From NCBI RefSeq assembly GCF_030219325.1, contig NZ_CP126625.1, forward strand, positions 558,001 through 622,000: DNA of 64,000 nucleotides, given 5' to 3'. The notes beneath the pieces were generated by a model that saw nothing but the letters and a program-made list of their open reading frames with translations, did not search any database and was not told where the DNA came from. Position numbers and translations under genes: made by a program. Of this stretch, positions 33,813-42,614 are shown in pieces (the first letter of the stretch is position 1; each line of letters opens with the position of its first letter). Source of the DNA: Geothrix sp. (GTDB taxonomy: Bacteria; Acidobacteriota; Holophagae; Holophagales; Holophagaceae).

Positions 33813-35120
33813 TTACCGGGAAGGTGCCGCTGCGGCAAGGGGCGCCGTGCGCACCACCACGCCGCCCTTCACGACGGTCTGGAGGCGCTGCAGCGCCGTG
33901 ATGTCCTTCAGCGGGTTTTCCGGCAGCGCCACGAGGTCGGCGTGGGCGCCAGCCCCCAGGTGGCCCAGCTCCTTCACGCCCAGCAGGTCGGCGGCCACGA
34001 CCGTGGCGGACTGGATGGCCTGCAGGGGCGTCATGCCGCGTTCCACCATGAGGGCCAGCTCCCGGGCGGGATTCTCGGTCCAGGGGAAGGCGCCGATGTC
34101 GCTGCCGAGGGCGATCTTCACGCCTTTGGCCAAGCCTTTCCGGAAGGCCGCGGCGAGGATCTCCGGATATTTCTTCCCGAGCGGGCCGCGCCCTTCGGCG
34201 ACCCAGATCCCGGCGTAGATCGTGGGGCACCAGAACGTGCCCTGCTTCACGGCGCGGTCGAGCAGCTCCTCGGTGAAGCCATCGGCGTGTTCCAGGGTGT
34301 CGAAGCCCGCGGTGAGGGCCGCGTCGATGCCGTCCCAGCCCTTCACGTGGGCCGAGGTGCGCTTGCCCAGCCGATGCGCTTCGTCCACGAAGGCCTTCAG
34401 CTCCTCGGGCCGATAGTTGGTGAGGGAGCGCAGGCGGCCATCGGCACCCTGGGTGATGGCGCGATCCACGTAGACCTTCACCCAGTCGGCGCCGCGCCGG
34501 ACCTCGTCCCGCACGGCCACGCGGATGGCCTCCACGCCATCGACCACGCGCACGCCCGAGGGCAGGTCCAGCTCCCAGGCGTAGTTCTGCAGCGGGTAGG
34601 TGCCCGTGGCGGAGAAGGCCTTCCCCGCCACGAACAGCCGGGGACCGGGTACCACGCCGGCCTCGATGGCCCGCTTGAGGTCCACATCGGCGTAGCCCGC
34701 GCCTTCGCTGCCCAGGTCGCGCATGGCGGTGAAACCCCACATCAGGGCCGCTCGCGCGGAGGCCGCCGCGCGCAGGGTCCGGTAGGGCACGCTCTCCTTG
34801 AGGATCTGATCGGCGTAGTCCTGGCTGAAGCGGTTGCCCTGCAGCAGCACGTGGGTGTGGGCCTCGATGAGGCCCGGCAGCACGAACTGGTCCGAGAGAT
34901 CCAGGATCGTCGTCCCCTTCGGCGCACTGGCCGAGACCTGGCCCCAGGGTCCGCTGGCGGTGATGCGGCCCTCCTGCACCAGCAGGCCCTGATCGGTGAG
35001 GAGCTGGCCGGTCCGGACATCCAGCAGGCGGCCCGCGCGGACCAGCGAGGGCGACTGGGCGGCCAAGGCGACGCCCACGAGGAGGCCAAGCAGGTGACGA
35101 AGGGCGGGGATCCGGTTCAT
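33813..35120 (-). CDS. Secreted amidohydrolase (Xaa-Pro dipeptidase-like)
   Basis: A 435-residue exported amidohydrolase. The signal peptide is about residues 1-21. Metal motifs are GLIEAHTHVLLQG, the carboxylated lysine in WVKVYVD, SAHVKG, DTLEHADG and the aspartate in GSDIGAFP. The order and spacing match the subfamily of exported dipeptidases that cleave Xaa-Pro or similar dipeptides. It precedes the S33 hydrolase by 26 bases and is probably in the same operon. A cytosolic location is unlikely. Confidence 0.87.
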   Translation of the reverse strand: MNRIPALRHLLGLLVGVALAAQSPSLVRAGRLLDVRTGQLLTDQGLLVQEGRITASGPWGQVSASAPKGTTILDLSDQFVLPGLIEAHTHVLLQGNRFSQDYADQILKESVPYRTLRAAASARAALMWGFTAMRDLGSEGAGYADVDLKRAIEAGVVPGPRLFVAGKAFSATGTYPLQNYAWELDLPSGVRVVDGVEAIRVAVRDEVRRGADWVKVYVDRAITQGADGRLRSLTNYRPEELKAFVDEAHRLGKRTSAHVKGWDGIDAALTAGFDTLEHADGFTEELLDRAVKQGTFWCPTIYAGIWVAEGRGPLGKKYPEILAAAFRKGLAKGVKIALGSDIGAFPWTENPARELALMVERGMTPLQAIQSATVVAADLLGVKELGHLGAGAHADLVALPENPLKDITALQRLQTVVKGGVVVRTAPLAAAAPSR

Positions 35121-35175
35121 GCGGCCATGATGGTCCCGGAACGGGTCCGCAGGCAATGATCCTTGTGGGGCGGGG

Positions 35176-36195
35176 TCAGTCCCCGGCTTCCCCCGCGGGC
35201 GTGCCTGCATAGAGGTCGGGCAGCACGCCACCCACCAGGTGCGGCGGCATGCCCTCCAACCGCTCGGGGGCATGGACGATGGTGTTCACCAGGCGGCCCA
35301 GCCCCTCGATGTCCATGACCACTTCGTCCCCGGCCTTGAGCCAGAGGTTGTCCGTGACCTTCGAGCCGTTCAGCTCCAGCAGGCAGCCCGTCCCCACGGT
35401 GCCGCTGCCGATGACTTCGCCGGCCTGCATCTGGATGCCGTAGCTGGTGCGCTGGAGGATCTGGGCGAAGGTCCAGTTCATGCTGTCGGCATTCCCATTC
35501 GACAGTCGGTGTCCATTCACGTCGCAGGTCATGGCGGCGTGGAGGATCTCGCCCTTTGGCGTCCGCTCCAGCTTCAGCTCGTCCTTGGTGACCAGCCACG
35601 GACCCAGGCTGGTGGCGAAGTCCTTGCCCTTGCAGGGGCCCAGGGACAGCTTCATCTCCTCCATCTGGAGCATGCGGGCGCTCCAGTCGTTCATCACCAT
35701 GTAGCCGAAGATGGCGGCGTCGGCCTCCTCCAGGGTGGCGTTCTTCAAGGGCCGCCCGGTGACGATGGCGACCTCCAGCTCGAAGTCGAGGCGCGTGAGG
35801 TGGTGGTCCTGCACCAGCACTTCGCCGGGCCCAGTGACGGCCAGGTGATTGGTGAAGTAGGTGACGGGGAAGAGGTCGAACTCGGGGATCATCTCCAGCC
35901 CGCGGTTGCGCCGCGCCGTGGCCACGTGCTGGCGGAAGGCGTAGCCATCGCGCATGGAGACGGGGCGGGGGATGGGTGCCAGCAGGTGGATCCTGGCGGG
36001 GTCGACCAGGGCCGTCGCAGGGGGGGCGGACGCCAGGGCCCGGACGTGGGGCATCAGCTCGTCCTGCCGCCGGATGAGGGTGAGCATGTCCACGGCCAGG
36101 CGGGGCTCGGCGGCGGCGAAATCGAGGATGCGGCCATCCGCCACCACGGCACCGATCTTCTCCGTGCCAGCCTGCAGAAAGGTCACCAGCTTCAT
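35176..36195 (-). CDS. Fumarylacetoacetate hydrolase-family protein
   Basis: A 339-residue FAH-fold enzyme. Metal ligands are expected in DFELEVAIVTG, and MNDWSARMLQ plus GKDFATSLGPWLVT are family hallmarks. GSGTVGTGCLLELNG lies near the end. FAH splits fumarylacetoacetate into fumarate and acetoacetate, the final step after homogentisate dioxygenase. Other family members hydrate or decarboxylate related acids, so the name stays at family level. GGAG six bases before the ATG at 36195 sets the start. Confidence 0.85.
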   Translation of the reverse strand: MKLVTFLQAGTEKIGAVVADGRILDFAAAEPRLAVDMLTLIRRQDELMPHVRALASAPPATALVDPARIHLLAPIPRPVSMRDGYAFRQHVATARRNRGLEMIPEFDLFPVTYFTNHLAVTGPGEVLVQDHHLTRLDFELEVAIVTGRPLKNATLEEADAAIFGYMVMNDWSARMLQMEEMKLSLGPCKGKDFATSLGPWLVTKDELKLERTPKGEILHAAMTCDVNGHRLSNGNADSMNWTFAQILQRTSYGIQMQAGEVIGSGTVGTGCLLELNGSKVTDNLWLKAGDEVVMDIEGLGRLVNTIVHAPERLEGMPPHLVGGVLPDLYAGTPAGEAGD

Positions 36196-36303
36196 CGCGT
36201 GCTCCAGGGCAAAAACCCAGTGTAAGCCTGGAAAAAACATGACTCAGGCATCGTGATTCATGGGCCGGAAACCCGTGCTTTCACCCCCGGGGTACACTTG
36301 CCG

Positions 36304-37215
36304 ATGCGCACCCGCTCCCTCCTCATCAGCCTCCTTCTTCCCCTGGCCGCCATGACCCAATCCGCCACGGAACCCGCACGGATGAAGCCCTCCCACGTGG
36401 CGCACCTGCGATTGGGGCAGATGCAGGTCTGGGTTCTCCAGGACGGGCGGCTTTCCCTGGAGGCCTCCCTGCTCAAGGACATCGGTCCCGCCGAGGCGCG
36501 CCGGATGCTGGGCGGGCAGGAGGCTGCGGTGACGCCCGTGAACGCCTTCCTGGTGCGGCTGTCCGGGAAGACCGTGCTCGTGGACACGGGCATGGGAAAG
36601 GACCCTGACGAGGACTCGGGCCACCTGGCGGAGCAGCTGGAGGCCGCAGGCGTGCAGCCCGGCGAGATCGATCTGATCCTCATCACGCACTACCACTTCG
36701 ACCACATCGGGGGCCTGCTGAAGACCGATGGGACGCGGGCCTTCCCCCACGCGCAGCTGTGCGTGCCCCGGAGCGAACACGACTTCTGGCTCCAGGAACC
36801 CTCCAGGCTGCCCGAGCGGCTGCGGGGCCGGATCCCGAAACTCAAGGCCCTCTTTGCCGTCTACGAAGGGGCCCGCGCTCTCCGCGCCTTCGAGGACGGC
36901 GTGGAACTGGCGCCGGGCCTCCGCGCCATGGCGGCCCACGGCCACGCGGGCGGCCACACGGCCTACGCCTTCACGTCTGAAGGACACGAACTCTGGTGCA
37001 TCGGCGACCTCATCCACTTCGGCGCGGTGCAGTTCGAAAGGCCGGAGGTGGGAATCTCCTACGACCTGGAGGGCCGCAAGGCCGTGGAAACCCGTCGGAG
37101 CTTCTTCCAGCGGGCCGCGCACTCCAAGGTGGTGCTGGCGGGCGCCCACCTGCCGCGGCTGGTGGGGATCGAAGCGAAGGGCGCCGGATACGTGGCCGTG
37201 CCTGTTCTCCAGTAA
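36304..37215 (+). CDS. Secreted metallo-beta-lactamase-fold hydrolase
   Basis: A 303-residue MBL-fold protein with a signal peptide of about 20 residues. The zinc motif is THYHFDHIGG (HxHxDH), with further ligands in AHGHAGGHT, CIGDLIHFG and GAHLPR. The layout resembles quorum-quenching lactonases and related exported hydrolases (FLVRLSGKTVLVDTGMGK at the first strands), but substrate is open. It is divergent from the FAH-family gene by 108 bases. Confidence 0.87.
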   Translation: MRTRSLLISLLLPLAAMTQSATEPARMKPSHVAHLRLGQMQVWVLQDGRLSLEASLLKDIGPAEARRMLGGQEAAVTPVNAFLVRLSGKTVLVDTGMGKDPDEDSGHLAEQLEAAGVQPGEIDLILITHYHFDHIGGLLKTDGTRAFPHAQLCVPRSEHDFWLQEPSRLPERLRGRIPKLKALFAVYEGARALRAFEDGVELAPGLRAMAAHGHAGGHTAYAFTSEGHELWCIGDLIHFGAVQFERPEVGISYDLEGRKAVETRRSFFQRAAHSKVVLAGAHLPRLVGIEAKGAGYVAVPVLQ

Positions 37216-37227
37216 AGGGTCTGGACC

Positions 37228-38592
37228 TCAGCGGGACAGCAGGTCCGCCAGGGTTTCCGCGGCTTCCCGGATCCTCGCAGGCGGCGTGTTCAGCGGCGGC
37301 ATCAGGTACAGGCAGTCGCCGATGGGCCGCACCAGCAGGCCGTGGTCGAGGGCTTGGCGGTGCAGGCGCCAGCCGAAGCGGGCCTCGGGATCGTGGGGCT
37401 TGCCCGTGGCGGGATCCACCAGACGGCAGGCCCCGATGGTGCCCAGCACCCGCGCCTGCCGCACGGCTGGATGGGTGGACAGGGTCGTGAAGGCATCCGT
37501 CATCGCGGTGTGAAGGGTCGCGGCGCTGGCCATCACCGGCTCGTCGTCGAAGAGCGCCAGGCTGGCGCAGGCCACGGCGCAGGCCGTGGGATTGGCGGTG
37601 TAGCTGTGGCCGTGGAGGAAAGCGCGGCCCGAGGCGGGCTCGCCCCAGAACTGCCCGTAGAGGGCCTCCGTGGCCCAGGTCATGGAGAGCGGCAGCGTGC
37701 CACCCGTGAGGCCCTTGGAGAGGCAGAGGAGATCCGGCGCGACGGTTGCCTGTTCGCAGGCCAGGAAGGTGCCGGTGCGGCCGAAGCCCGTGGCCACCTC
37801 GTCGAGGATGAGGTAGACGCCATGGGCATCGCACTGGGCGCGCAGCTCCTGCAGCAGCTCTGGCGGCCACATGCGCATGCCCCCGGCGCACTGGATGAGC
37901 GGCTCCGCGATGAAGGCGGCGAGACGTCCGCCATGCAAATGGAAGAAGGCCTGGATTTCTTCCCGTGCGGCGTCCAGCCGCGCGGGCCAGCCCGCGAGAT
38001 CGGGGTGGATGTCCCGCCGGGGATCCTCCGGCACCTCCAGCCGGTCGCAAGCCAGCAGCAGCGGGCTGAACAGCCCCGTCATAAAGTTCTCCAGCTCGCC
38101 CACGCCCACGGCGCCCAGGGTGTCGCCGTGGTAGCCGCCGCGCAGGGCGCCGAAGCGGGCGCGGCCCTGCTCGCCCCGCTGCAGCTGGGCCTGGAAGGCC
38201 ATCTTCAGGGCCACCTCCACGGCAGTGCTGCCGTCGTCTGAGAAAAAGGCCCGGGTGAGGTTCGCGGGCAGCTTGGGGCGCAGCCGGGCCACCAGCTCCA
38301 GGGCGGGCTTGTGGGTGAAGCCCGCGAACATCGCGTGGTCGAGCTTCGCGGCCTGGCGCTCCAGCGCGCTCACCAGCCGGGGATGGCCGTGCCCATGCAG
38401 GCAGGTCCACCAGCTGGAGATGCCGTCCAGCACGCGCTCGCCGTTGGCCAGCAGGAGGTCGCAGCCCTCGCCGCCGACGACGGGAATAGGCGGATCTGCC
38501 TCGTGGACCTTCATCTGCGTGAAGGGATGCCAGACATGGGCGCGGTCCAGGATCAGGCGGTCGGACCAGTCGGGGGGCAGGGGCGTGGGCAT
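37228..38592 (-). CDS. bioA: Adenosylmethionine-8-amino-7-oxononanoate aminotransferase
   Basis: A 454-residue PLP aminotransferase. It converts KAPA to DAPA with S-adenosylmethionine as amino donor in biotin synthesis. The N-terminal HVWHPFTQM and the SSWWTCLHGHGHP motif are specific to BioA. The PLP aspartate is in LILDEVATGFGRTG and the lysine in CLSKGLTGGTLP. It starts four bases after the bioD stop. TPR-bioD-bioA appear to be one operon. Confidence 0.96.
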   Translation of the reverse strand: MPTPLPPDWSDRLILDRAHVWHPFTQMKVHEADPPIPVVGGEGCDLLLANGERVLDGISSWWTCLHGHGHPRLVSALERQAAKLDHAMFAGFTHKPALELVARLRPKLPANLTRAFFSDDGSTAVEVALKMAFQAQLQRGEQGRARFGALRGGYHGDTLGAVGVGELENFMTGLFSPLLLACDRLEVPEDPRRDIHPDLAGWPARLDAAREEIQAFFHLHGGRLAAFIAEPLIQCAGGMRMWPPELLQELRAQCDAHGVYLILDEVATGFGRTGTFLACEQATVAPDLLCLSKGLTGGTLPLSMTWATEALYGQFWGEPASGRAFLHGHSYTANPTACAVACASLALFDDEPVMASAATLHTAMTDAFTTLSTHPAVRQARVLGTIGACRLVDPATGKPHDPEARFGWRLHRQALDHGLLVRPIGDCLYLMPPLNTPPARIREAAETLADLLSR

Positions 38593-38596
38593 GCCC

Positions 38597-39205
38597 TCAG
38601 TCTAGGACGTGGACCGGCACCGGCAGGAACCCCCGCAGCGCCGCGGCGTTTGCTTCCGCCACCTCGGGCGCCGTTCCATCGGCGCCGGGATTGAGCAGCA
38701 CCGCCTCGATGCGCCAGCCCCGCAGCATGAGGGCCTCGGCCGAGAGCAGGGTGTGGTTGAGGGTGCCAAGGCCGCCCAGGGCCACCAGCAGGCAGGGGGT
38801 CTTCTGGTCCGTGGCCCAGGCCAGGAAGTGGGTGGATGGGGCCAGGGGCACCATGAGGCCGCCCACGCCCTCCAGCAGCACGCGGCCGGCGAAGGGCCGC
38901 TGGCACCACCGGGCTGCGGCCTCGAGGTCGAGGCTGCGGCCTTCCAGCTGGGCCGCGGCCAGGGGCGCGAGAGGGGCCTTCAGCACGAGGTGGCTTTCGG
39001 TGATGATCCCGGGTCCACCCACGGCGGAGGCATCGGCCTCCGGGTGGTCGGCCCGGTCCACACCGGTCTGGAAGGGCTTGCGGTAGGCCACGGGGCCGAG
39101 CCCTGCCCAGGCCCGGGCCAGCCGGGCGGCGACATGGGTCTTCCCCACCCCCGTGCCGGTGCCGAGCACCCACAGGGGACTGGGGAGGGCGTCCGGGCTT
39201 AGCAT
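38597..39205 (-). CDS. bioD: Dethiobiotin synthetase
   Basis: A 202-residue P-loop enzyme that closes the ureido ring of dethiobiotin from DAPA, CO2 and ATP. The Walker A motif is GTGTGVGKTHVAA, and YRKPFQTGV and LEGVGGLMVPL are BioD segments. Length is slightly below the E. coli enzyme (225 residues). It is sandwiched between the TPR gene (26 bases) and bioA (4 bases). Confidence 0.94.
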   Translation of the reverse strand: MLSPDALPSPLWVLGTGTGVGKTHVAARLARAWAGLGPVAYRKPFQTGVDRADHPEADASAVGGPGIITESHLVLKAPLAPLAAAQLEGRSLDLEAAARWCQRPFAGRVLLEGVGGLMVPLAPSTHFLAWATDQKTPCLLVALGGLGTLNHTLLSAEALMLRGWRIEAVLLNPGADGTAPEVAEANAAALRGFLPVPVHVLD

Positions 39206-39231
39206 GGCGGGGCCTGCGTTTCGGCGTCCGG

Positions 39232-39858
39232 CTACTTCTTCAGCTGGCTGAGCATCTGGCGGGCCTGGGCGGCCTGCTCGCTGCCCGGGGCGAGGGCGAT
39301 GACCTTGTTCCAGGCCTTCGTGGCCTCATCCGGCTTGTGGAGGTCGGCGGAGTACACCACGCCCATGTTGAAGAGGCTCTGGACATGGTTCGGGTCCAGC
39401 TTGTTCGCCTTCTGGAAGTTCGCCAGCGCCTTGTCGAACTGGCCGAGGTCACGGTACATCACGCCCTGGTCGGTGAGGACGTTCGGCTCGTCGGGCTTGA
39501 GGGCCAGGCCCTTGGCGTAGGCATCCACGGCCTTCTGGTGCTGGTGGGCGTCGAAGTACTCGTTGCCGAGGGAGAACCAGGCCGCGACGTTCTTGGGTTC
39601 GGCCAGGACCGTCGCCTCGAGGCGCGTGATGCGGGCCTGCACCTCGGCGCTGGGGAGGACCGGGCCCGCGGGCATGGCGCCCGGCGCCGCCCCGGGTGCC
39701 GTGCCGCCGCCCAGGGAGGGCGCGGGCATGATGGGACCGGTCGGGGCCGCCACGACGGGGCGGGCGCCGTCATGGGATTCGCCACCGAAGACGAAGTACC
39801 CTGCGAGGAATCCTGCGGCAAGGCCTCCAGCCAGGGCGAACATGATGTTGCGATTCAA
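39232..39858 (-). CDS. Membrane-anchored TPR protein
   Basis: A 208-residue protein with one N-terminal membrane helix (about residues 6-25, rich in Gly/Ala), a Pro/Ala/Gly linker, and about three tetratricopeptide repeats from residue 95 on (AWFSLGNEYFDAHQHQKAVDAY and following). TPRs mediate protein contacts; the partner is unknown. The start is a TTG at 39858, six bases after a perfect AGGAGG; an ATG five codons later is too far from it. It precedes bioD and may be co-transcribed with the biotin genes by position only. Confidence 0.8.
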   Translation of the reverse strand: MNRNIMFALAGGLAAGFLAGYFVFGGESHDGARPVVAAPTGPIMPAPSLGGGTAPGAAPGAMPAGPVLPSAEVQARITRLEATVLAEPKNVAAWFSLGNEYFDAHQHQKAVDAYAKGLALKPDEPNVLTDQGVMYRDLGQFDKALANFQKANKLDPNHVQSLFNMGVVYSADLHKPDEATKAWNKVIALAPGSEQAAQARQMLSQLKK

Positions 39859-39923
39859 GCGGCACCTCCTGATGACCCTGCGGTCCACTGGAATTCTCCC
39901 ACAGGTAAGGCCCGAGGGCTCCC

Positions 39924-42614
39924 GTGTCGATGAAATGGGATCCCGCGCTTCCCCCTGGGAACTCCACGGTTCGCACCGCGCGCCGCGCACCCAGGGCCGT
40001 CCCGAGGCATCTGTTGACCACACCCCCATCCCACCTCCCGTTTCGGGGCCGCCTGGGCATCCTGGGGGTGCTCCTGGTCGGGATCGCCCTCTCCACCCTG
40101 GGCTTCTTCTCCGCCCAGGAGGCGAACCGCCGGCAGGTGGAGGCGGCGTTCCACGCCGCGGCCCGGGACCGCACCGAGAGCGTGATCCAGGGCCTGCAGC
40201 ATGGCTTCGAGGATGTCGCGGTCCTCCGCAGCTTCTTCCAGGCCAGCGATGAGGTCACGCGGAAGGACTTCGACGACTTCCTGGCCCCCCTGCTGGCCCG
40301 TCACCCCTACATCCAAGCTTTCCAATGGCTGCCGAAGGTGACCCCGCAGAACCGGGCCGCCCTGGAGGCCGAGGCCCGCCGCCTCCACCCCGGGTTCCGG
40401 TTCTTCGAGCGGGATGCCGCCGGCAACAGCATGGAACTGCCATCGGGGGCCTCGTTTTACGGCATCCACTTCGTAGCCCCCTTCCGGGGCAACGAGGTCA
40501 CCCTCGGCTATGTGGCCCAGGCCCTGGCCACGCGCCAGGAGGCCCTGGCCCGGGCCCTCCGCACGGACTCCCTTGCCGCCAGTGGCCGGATCCGGCTCAT
40601 CCAGGAGACGGGCGACCAGTCCGGCGTCCTGGTGATGATCCCCGTGCGCGGCAAGGATGGCCAGCCACTGGGGGTGGTCCAGGGCGTCTTCCGCATGGGG
40701 GACCTGGTCCAGAAATCCATGACCTTCCTCGAGCCCCAGGGGGTCGCCCTCAGGCTGTTCGATGCCAGCGCCCCGGCCCCGGAGTCCCTCCTGCACGAGG
40801 AGACCTCCCCGCTGCCGCCGGTTGGGCCGACCCGGGAGGATGGGCTGCGACTCTCCAGGGCCTTCTCCCTGGCTGGCCGCAACTGGCTGGTGACCGTCAC
40901 TCCGGTTGGTGGGCACTTCGCCCTGGGCACGTCCTGGCGCGCCTGGGCGGTCCTGGTGGCCGGCCTGGCCTTCTCGTCCCTGCTGGCGGGTTACGTGCGG
41001 ACGCTCCTGGCCAGCGAGGCGGACATCCGCACCCAGGTGGAGTCCCGCACCCAGGAACTGGCCCAGGAGATGGAAAGCCACCGCCTCGATGCCCAGGCCC
41101 TGCGCGAAAGCGAGGCGCGGTTCCGGCACCTCATCGAGGTCATGGGCGAGGGGCTGTGGGTCCTGGATGGCCAGGGCCTGACCACCTTCGTGAATCGCCG
41201 GATGGCCGAGATGCTGGGCTACGCCCCCGCCGACATGGTGGGCCGGTCCCTGTTCGAGTTCATGACGGAGGTCGATGTCGCCCAGGCGAAACGGAACCTG
41301 ACGGATCGCCGGGACGGGCACGGCATCCAGCACGACTTCCGGTTCCGCCGCCAGGATGGGGGGGAACTCTGGACCATCGTGACGGGCACCCCCGTGATGG
41401 ATGAGGATGGCCAGCTGCTGAGCGTGCTCGGCGTGATCACGGACATCACGGAGCGGCGGCGCCAGGAGCAGGCGCAGCTGCAGAGCCAGAAGCTGGAGAG
41501 CCTCGGCATCCTGGCCGGCGGCATCGCCCATGACTTCAACAACCTGCTCACGGCGATCCTGGGGAACATCAGCCTGGCCCAGCTCTGCATGCCGAAGGTC
41601 GCCCCGGCCTGGCCCTACCTGGAGAACATGGAGCGGGCCGTGCAGCGGGCCACCAACCTCACCCGCCAGATGCTGGCCTATTCCGGCAAGGGGCGCTTCG
41701 TGGTGGGCCCCCTGGACCTGAACCAGGCGGTGCAGGAGCTCTCGCACCTGCTGAGCGTCTCCACCTCGAAGAAAGTGGCGATCCGCTTCCAGCTGCAGGA
41801 GAACCTGCCCACCGTCATCGGGGAGGCCTCCCAGATCCAGCAGGTGGTGATGAACCTGGTCACCAATGCGGCGGAGGCCATCGGGGAGGCGGAAGGCATC
41901 GTGTCCATCCGGACCGGGCTGCAGACTTATGGCGGACCGGACCTGGAACGGGATTTCCCCGGGCAGCCCATGGAGCCCGGCCCGTTCCTCACCCTCGAAG
42001 TCTCGGACACGGGCCAGGGCATGACCCCGGAAGTCCAGGCGAGGATCTTCGAGCCCTTCTTCACCACCAAGTTCACGGGTCGCGGCCTGGGTCTCTCCGC
42101 CATGCAGGGCATCGTGCGCGGGCACCGCGGCGGGATCCGCGTCTACAGCGAGGTGGGGAAGGGCACCACCTTCAAGGTGATCTTCCCGGCGGGGGATGGG
42201 CTCGTCCGCGAGACCGGGAATGACGCCGAAGGAGAGGCCTGGACGGGCAGCGGGACCATCCTGGTGGTGGACGATGAGGAGGCCGTGCGCCTCGTGGCCA
42301 GGGACATGGTCCGCTCCATGGGATTCGAGGTGGTCACCGCGGAGGACGGGGTCCAGGCCCTGGCCCGCTTCCGGGAGGCGTCCGGGCGGATCTGCGCCGT
42401 CCTCATGGACCTGACCATGCCCCACATGGATGGCCTGGAGACCTTCCGCGAGCTGCGCCGCCTGGACCCCGGCTGCCGGGTGGTGCTCACCAGCGGCTAC
42501 AACGAGCAGGAGGCCATCCAGGACTTCCTGGGCAAGGGGCTGGCGGCCTTCGTCCAGAAGCCCTTCCTCCGGGATGACCTCCTGAAGGCGCTGCGGCGGG
42601 CGCTGGAGGCCTAG
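39924..42614 (+). CDS. CHASE-PAS hybrid histidine kinase
   Basis: An 896-residue membrane kinase. A first membrane helix is near residues 45-62. A periplasmic CHASE domain follows (about 70-285, with FRFFERDAAGNSMELPSGASF in part). A second helix is near 330-350. A PAS domain (about 385-500) precedes HisKA (GGIAHDFNNLLT), the ATPase domain (VMNLVTNAAEAI, DTGQGMTPE, GRGLGLSA) and a receiver (phospho-Asp in VLMDLTMPH). The start is taken as GTG 39924 after GAGG; ATG 39930 is possible. It runs against the biotin genes on both sides and overlaps the bioF end by four bases. Confidence 0.9.
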   Translation: MSMKWDPALPPGNSTVRTARRAPRAVPRHLLTTPPSHLPFRGRLGILGVLLVGIALSTLGFFSAQEANRRQVEAAFHAAARDRTESVIQGLQHGFEDVAVLRSFFQASDEVTRKDFDDFLAPLLARHPYIQAFQWLPKVTPQNRAALEAEARRLHPGFRFFERDAAGNSMELPSGASFYGIHFVAPFRGNEVTLGYVAQALATRQEALARALRTDSLAASGRIRLIQETGDQSGVLVMIPVRGKDGQPLGVVQGVFRMGDLVQKSMTFLEPQGVALRLFDASAPAPESLLHEETSPLPPVGPTREDGLRLSRAFSLAGRNWLVTVTPVGGHFALGTSWRAWAVLVAGLAFSSLLAGYVRTLLASEADIRTQVESRTQELAQEMESHRLDAQALRESEARFRHLIEVMGEGLWVLDGQGLTTFVNRRMAEMLGYAPADMVGRSLFEFMTEVDVAQAKRNLTDRRDGHGIQHDFRFRRQDGGELWTIVTGTPVMDEDGQLLSVLGVITDITERRRQEQAQLQSQKLESLGILAGGIAHDFNNLLTAILGNISLAQLCMPKVAPAWPYLENMERAVQRATNLTRQMLAYSGKGRFVVGPLDLNQAVQELSHLLSVSTSKKVAIRFQLQENLPTVIGEASQIQQVVMNLVTNAAEAIGEAEGIVSIRTGLQTYGGPDLERDFPGQPMEPGPFLTLEVSDTGQGMTPEVQARIFEPFFTTKFTGRGLGLSAMQGIVRGHRGGIRVYSEVGKGTTFKVIFPAGDGLVRETGNDAEGEAWTGSGTILVVDDEEAVRLVARDMVRSMGFEVVTAEDGVQALARFREASGRICAVLMDLTMPHMDGLETFRELRRLDPGCRVVLTSGYNEQEAIQDFLGKGLAAFVQKPFLRDDLLKALRRALEA

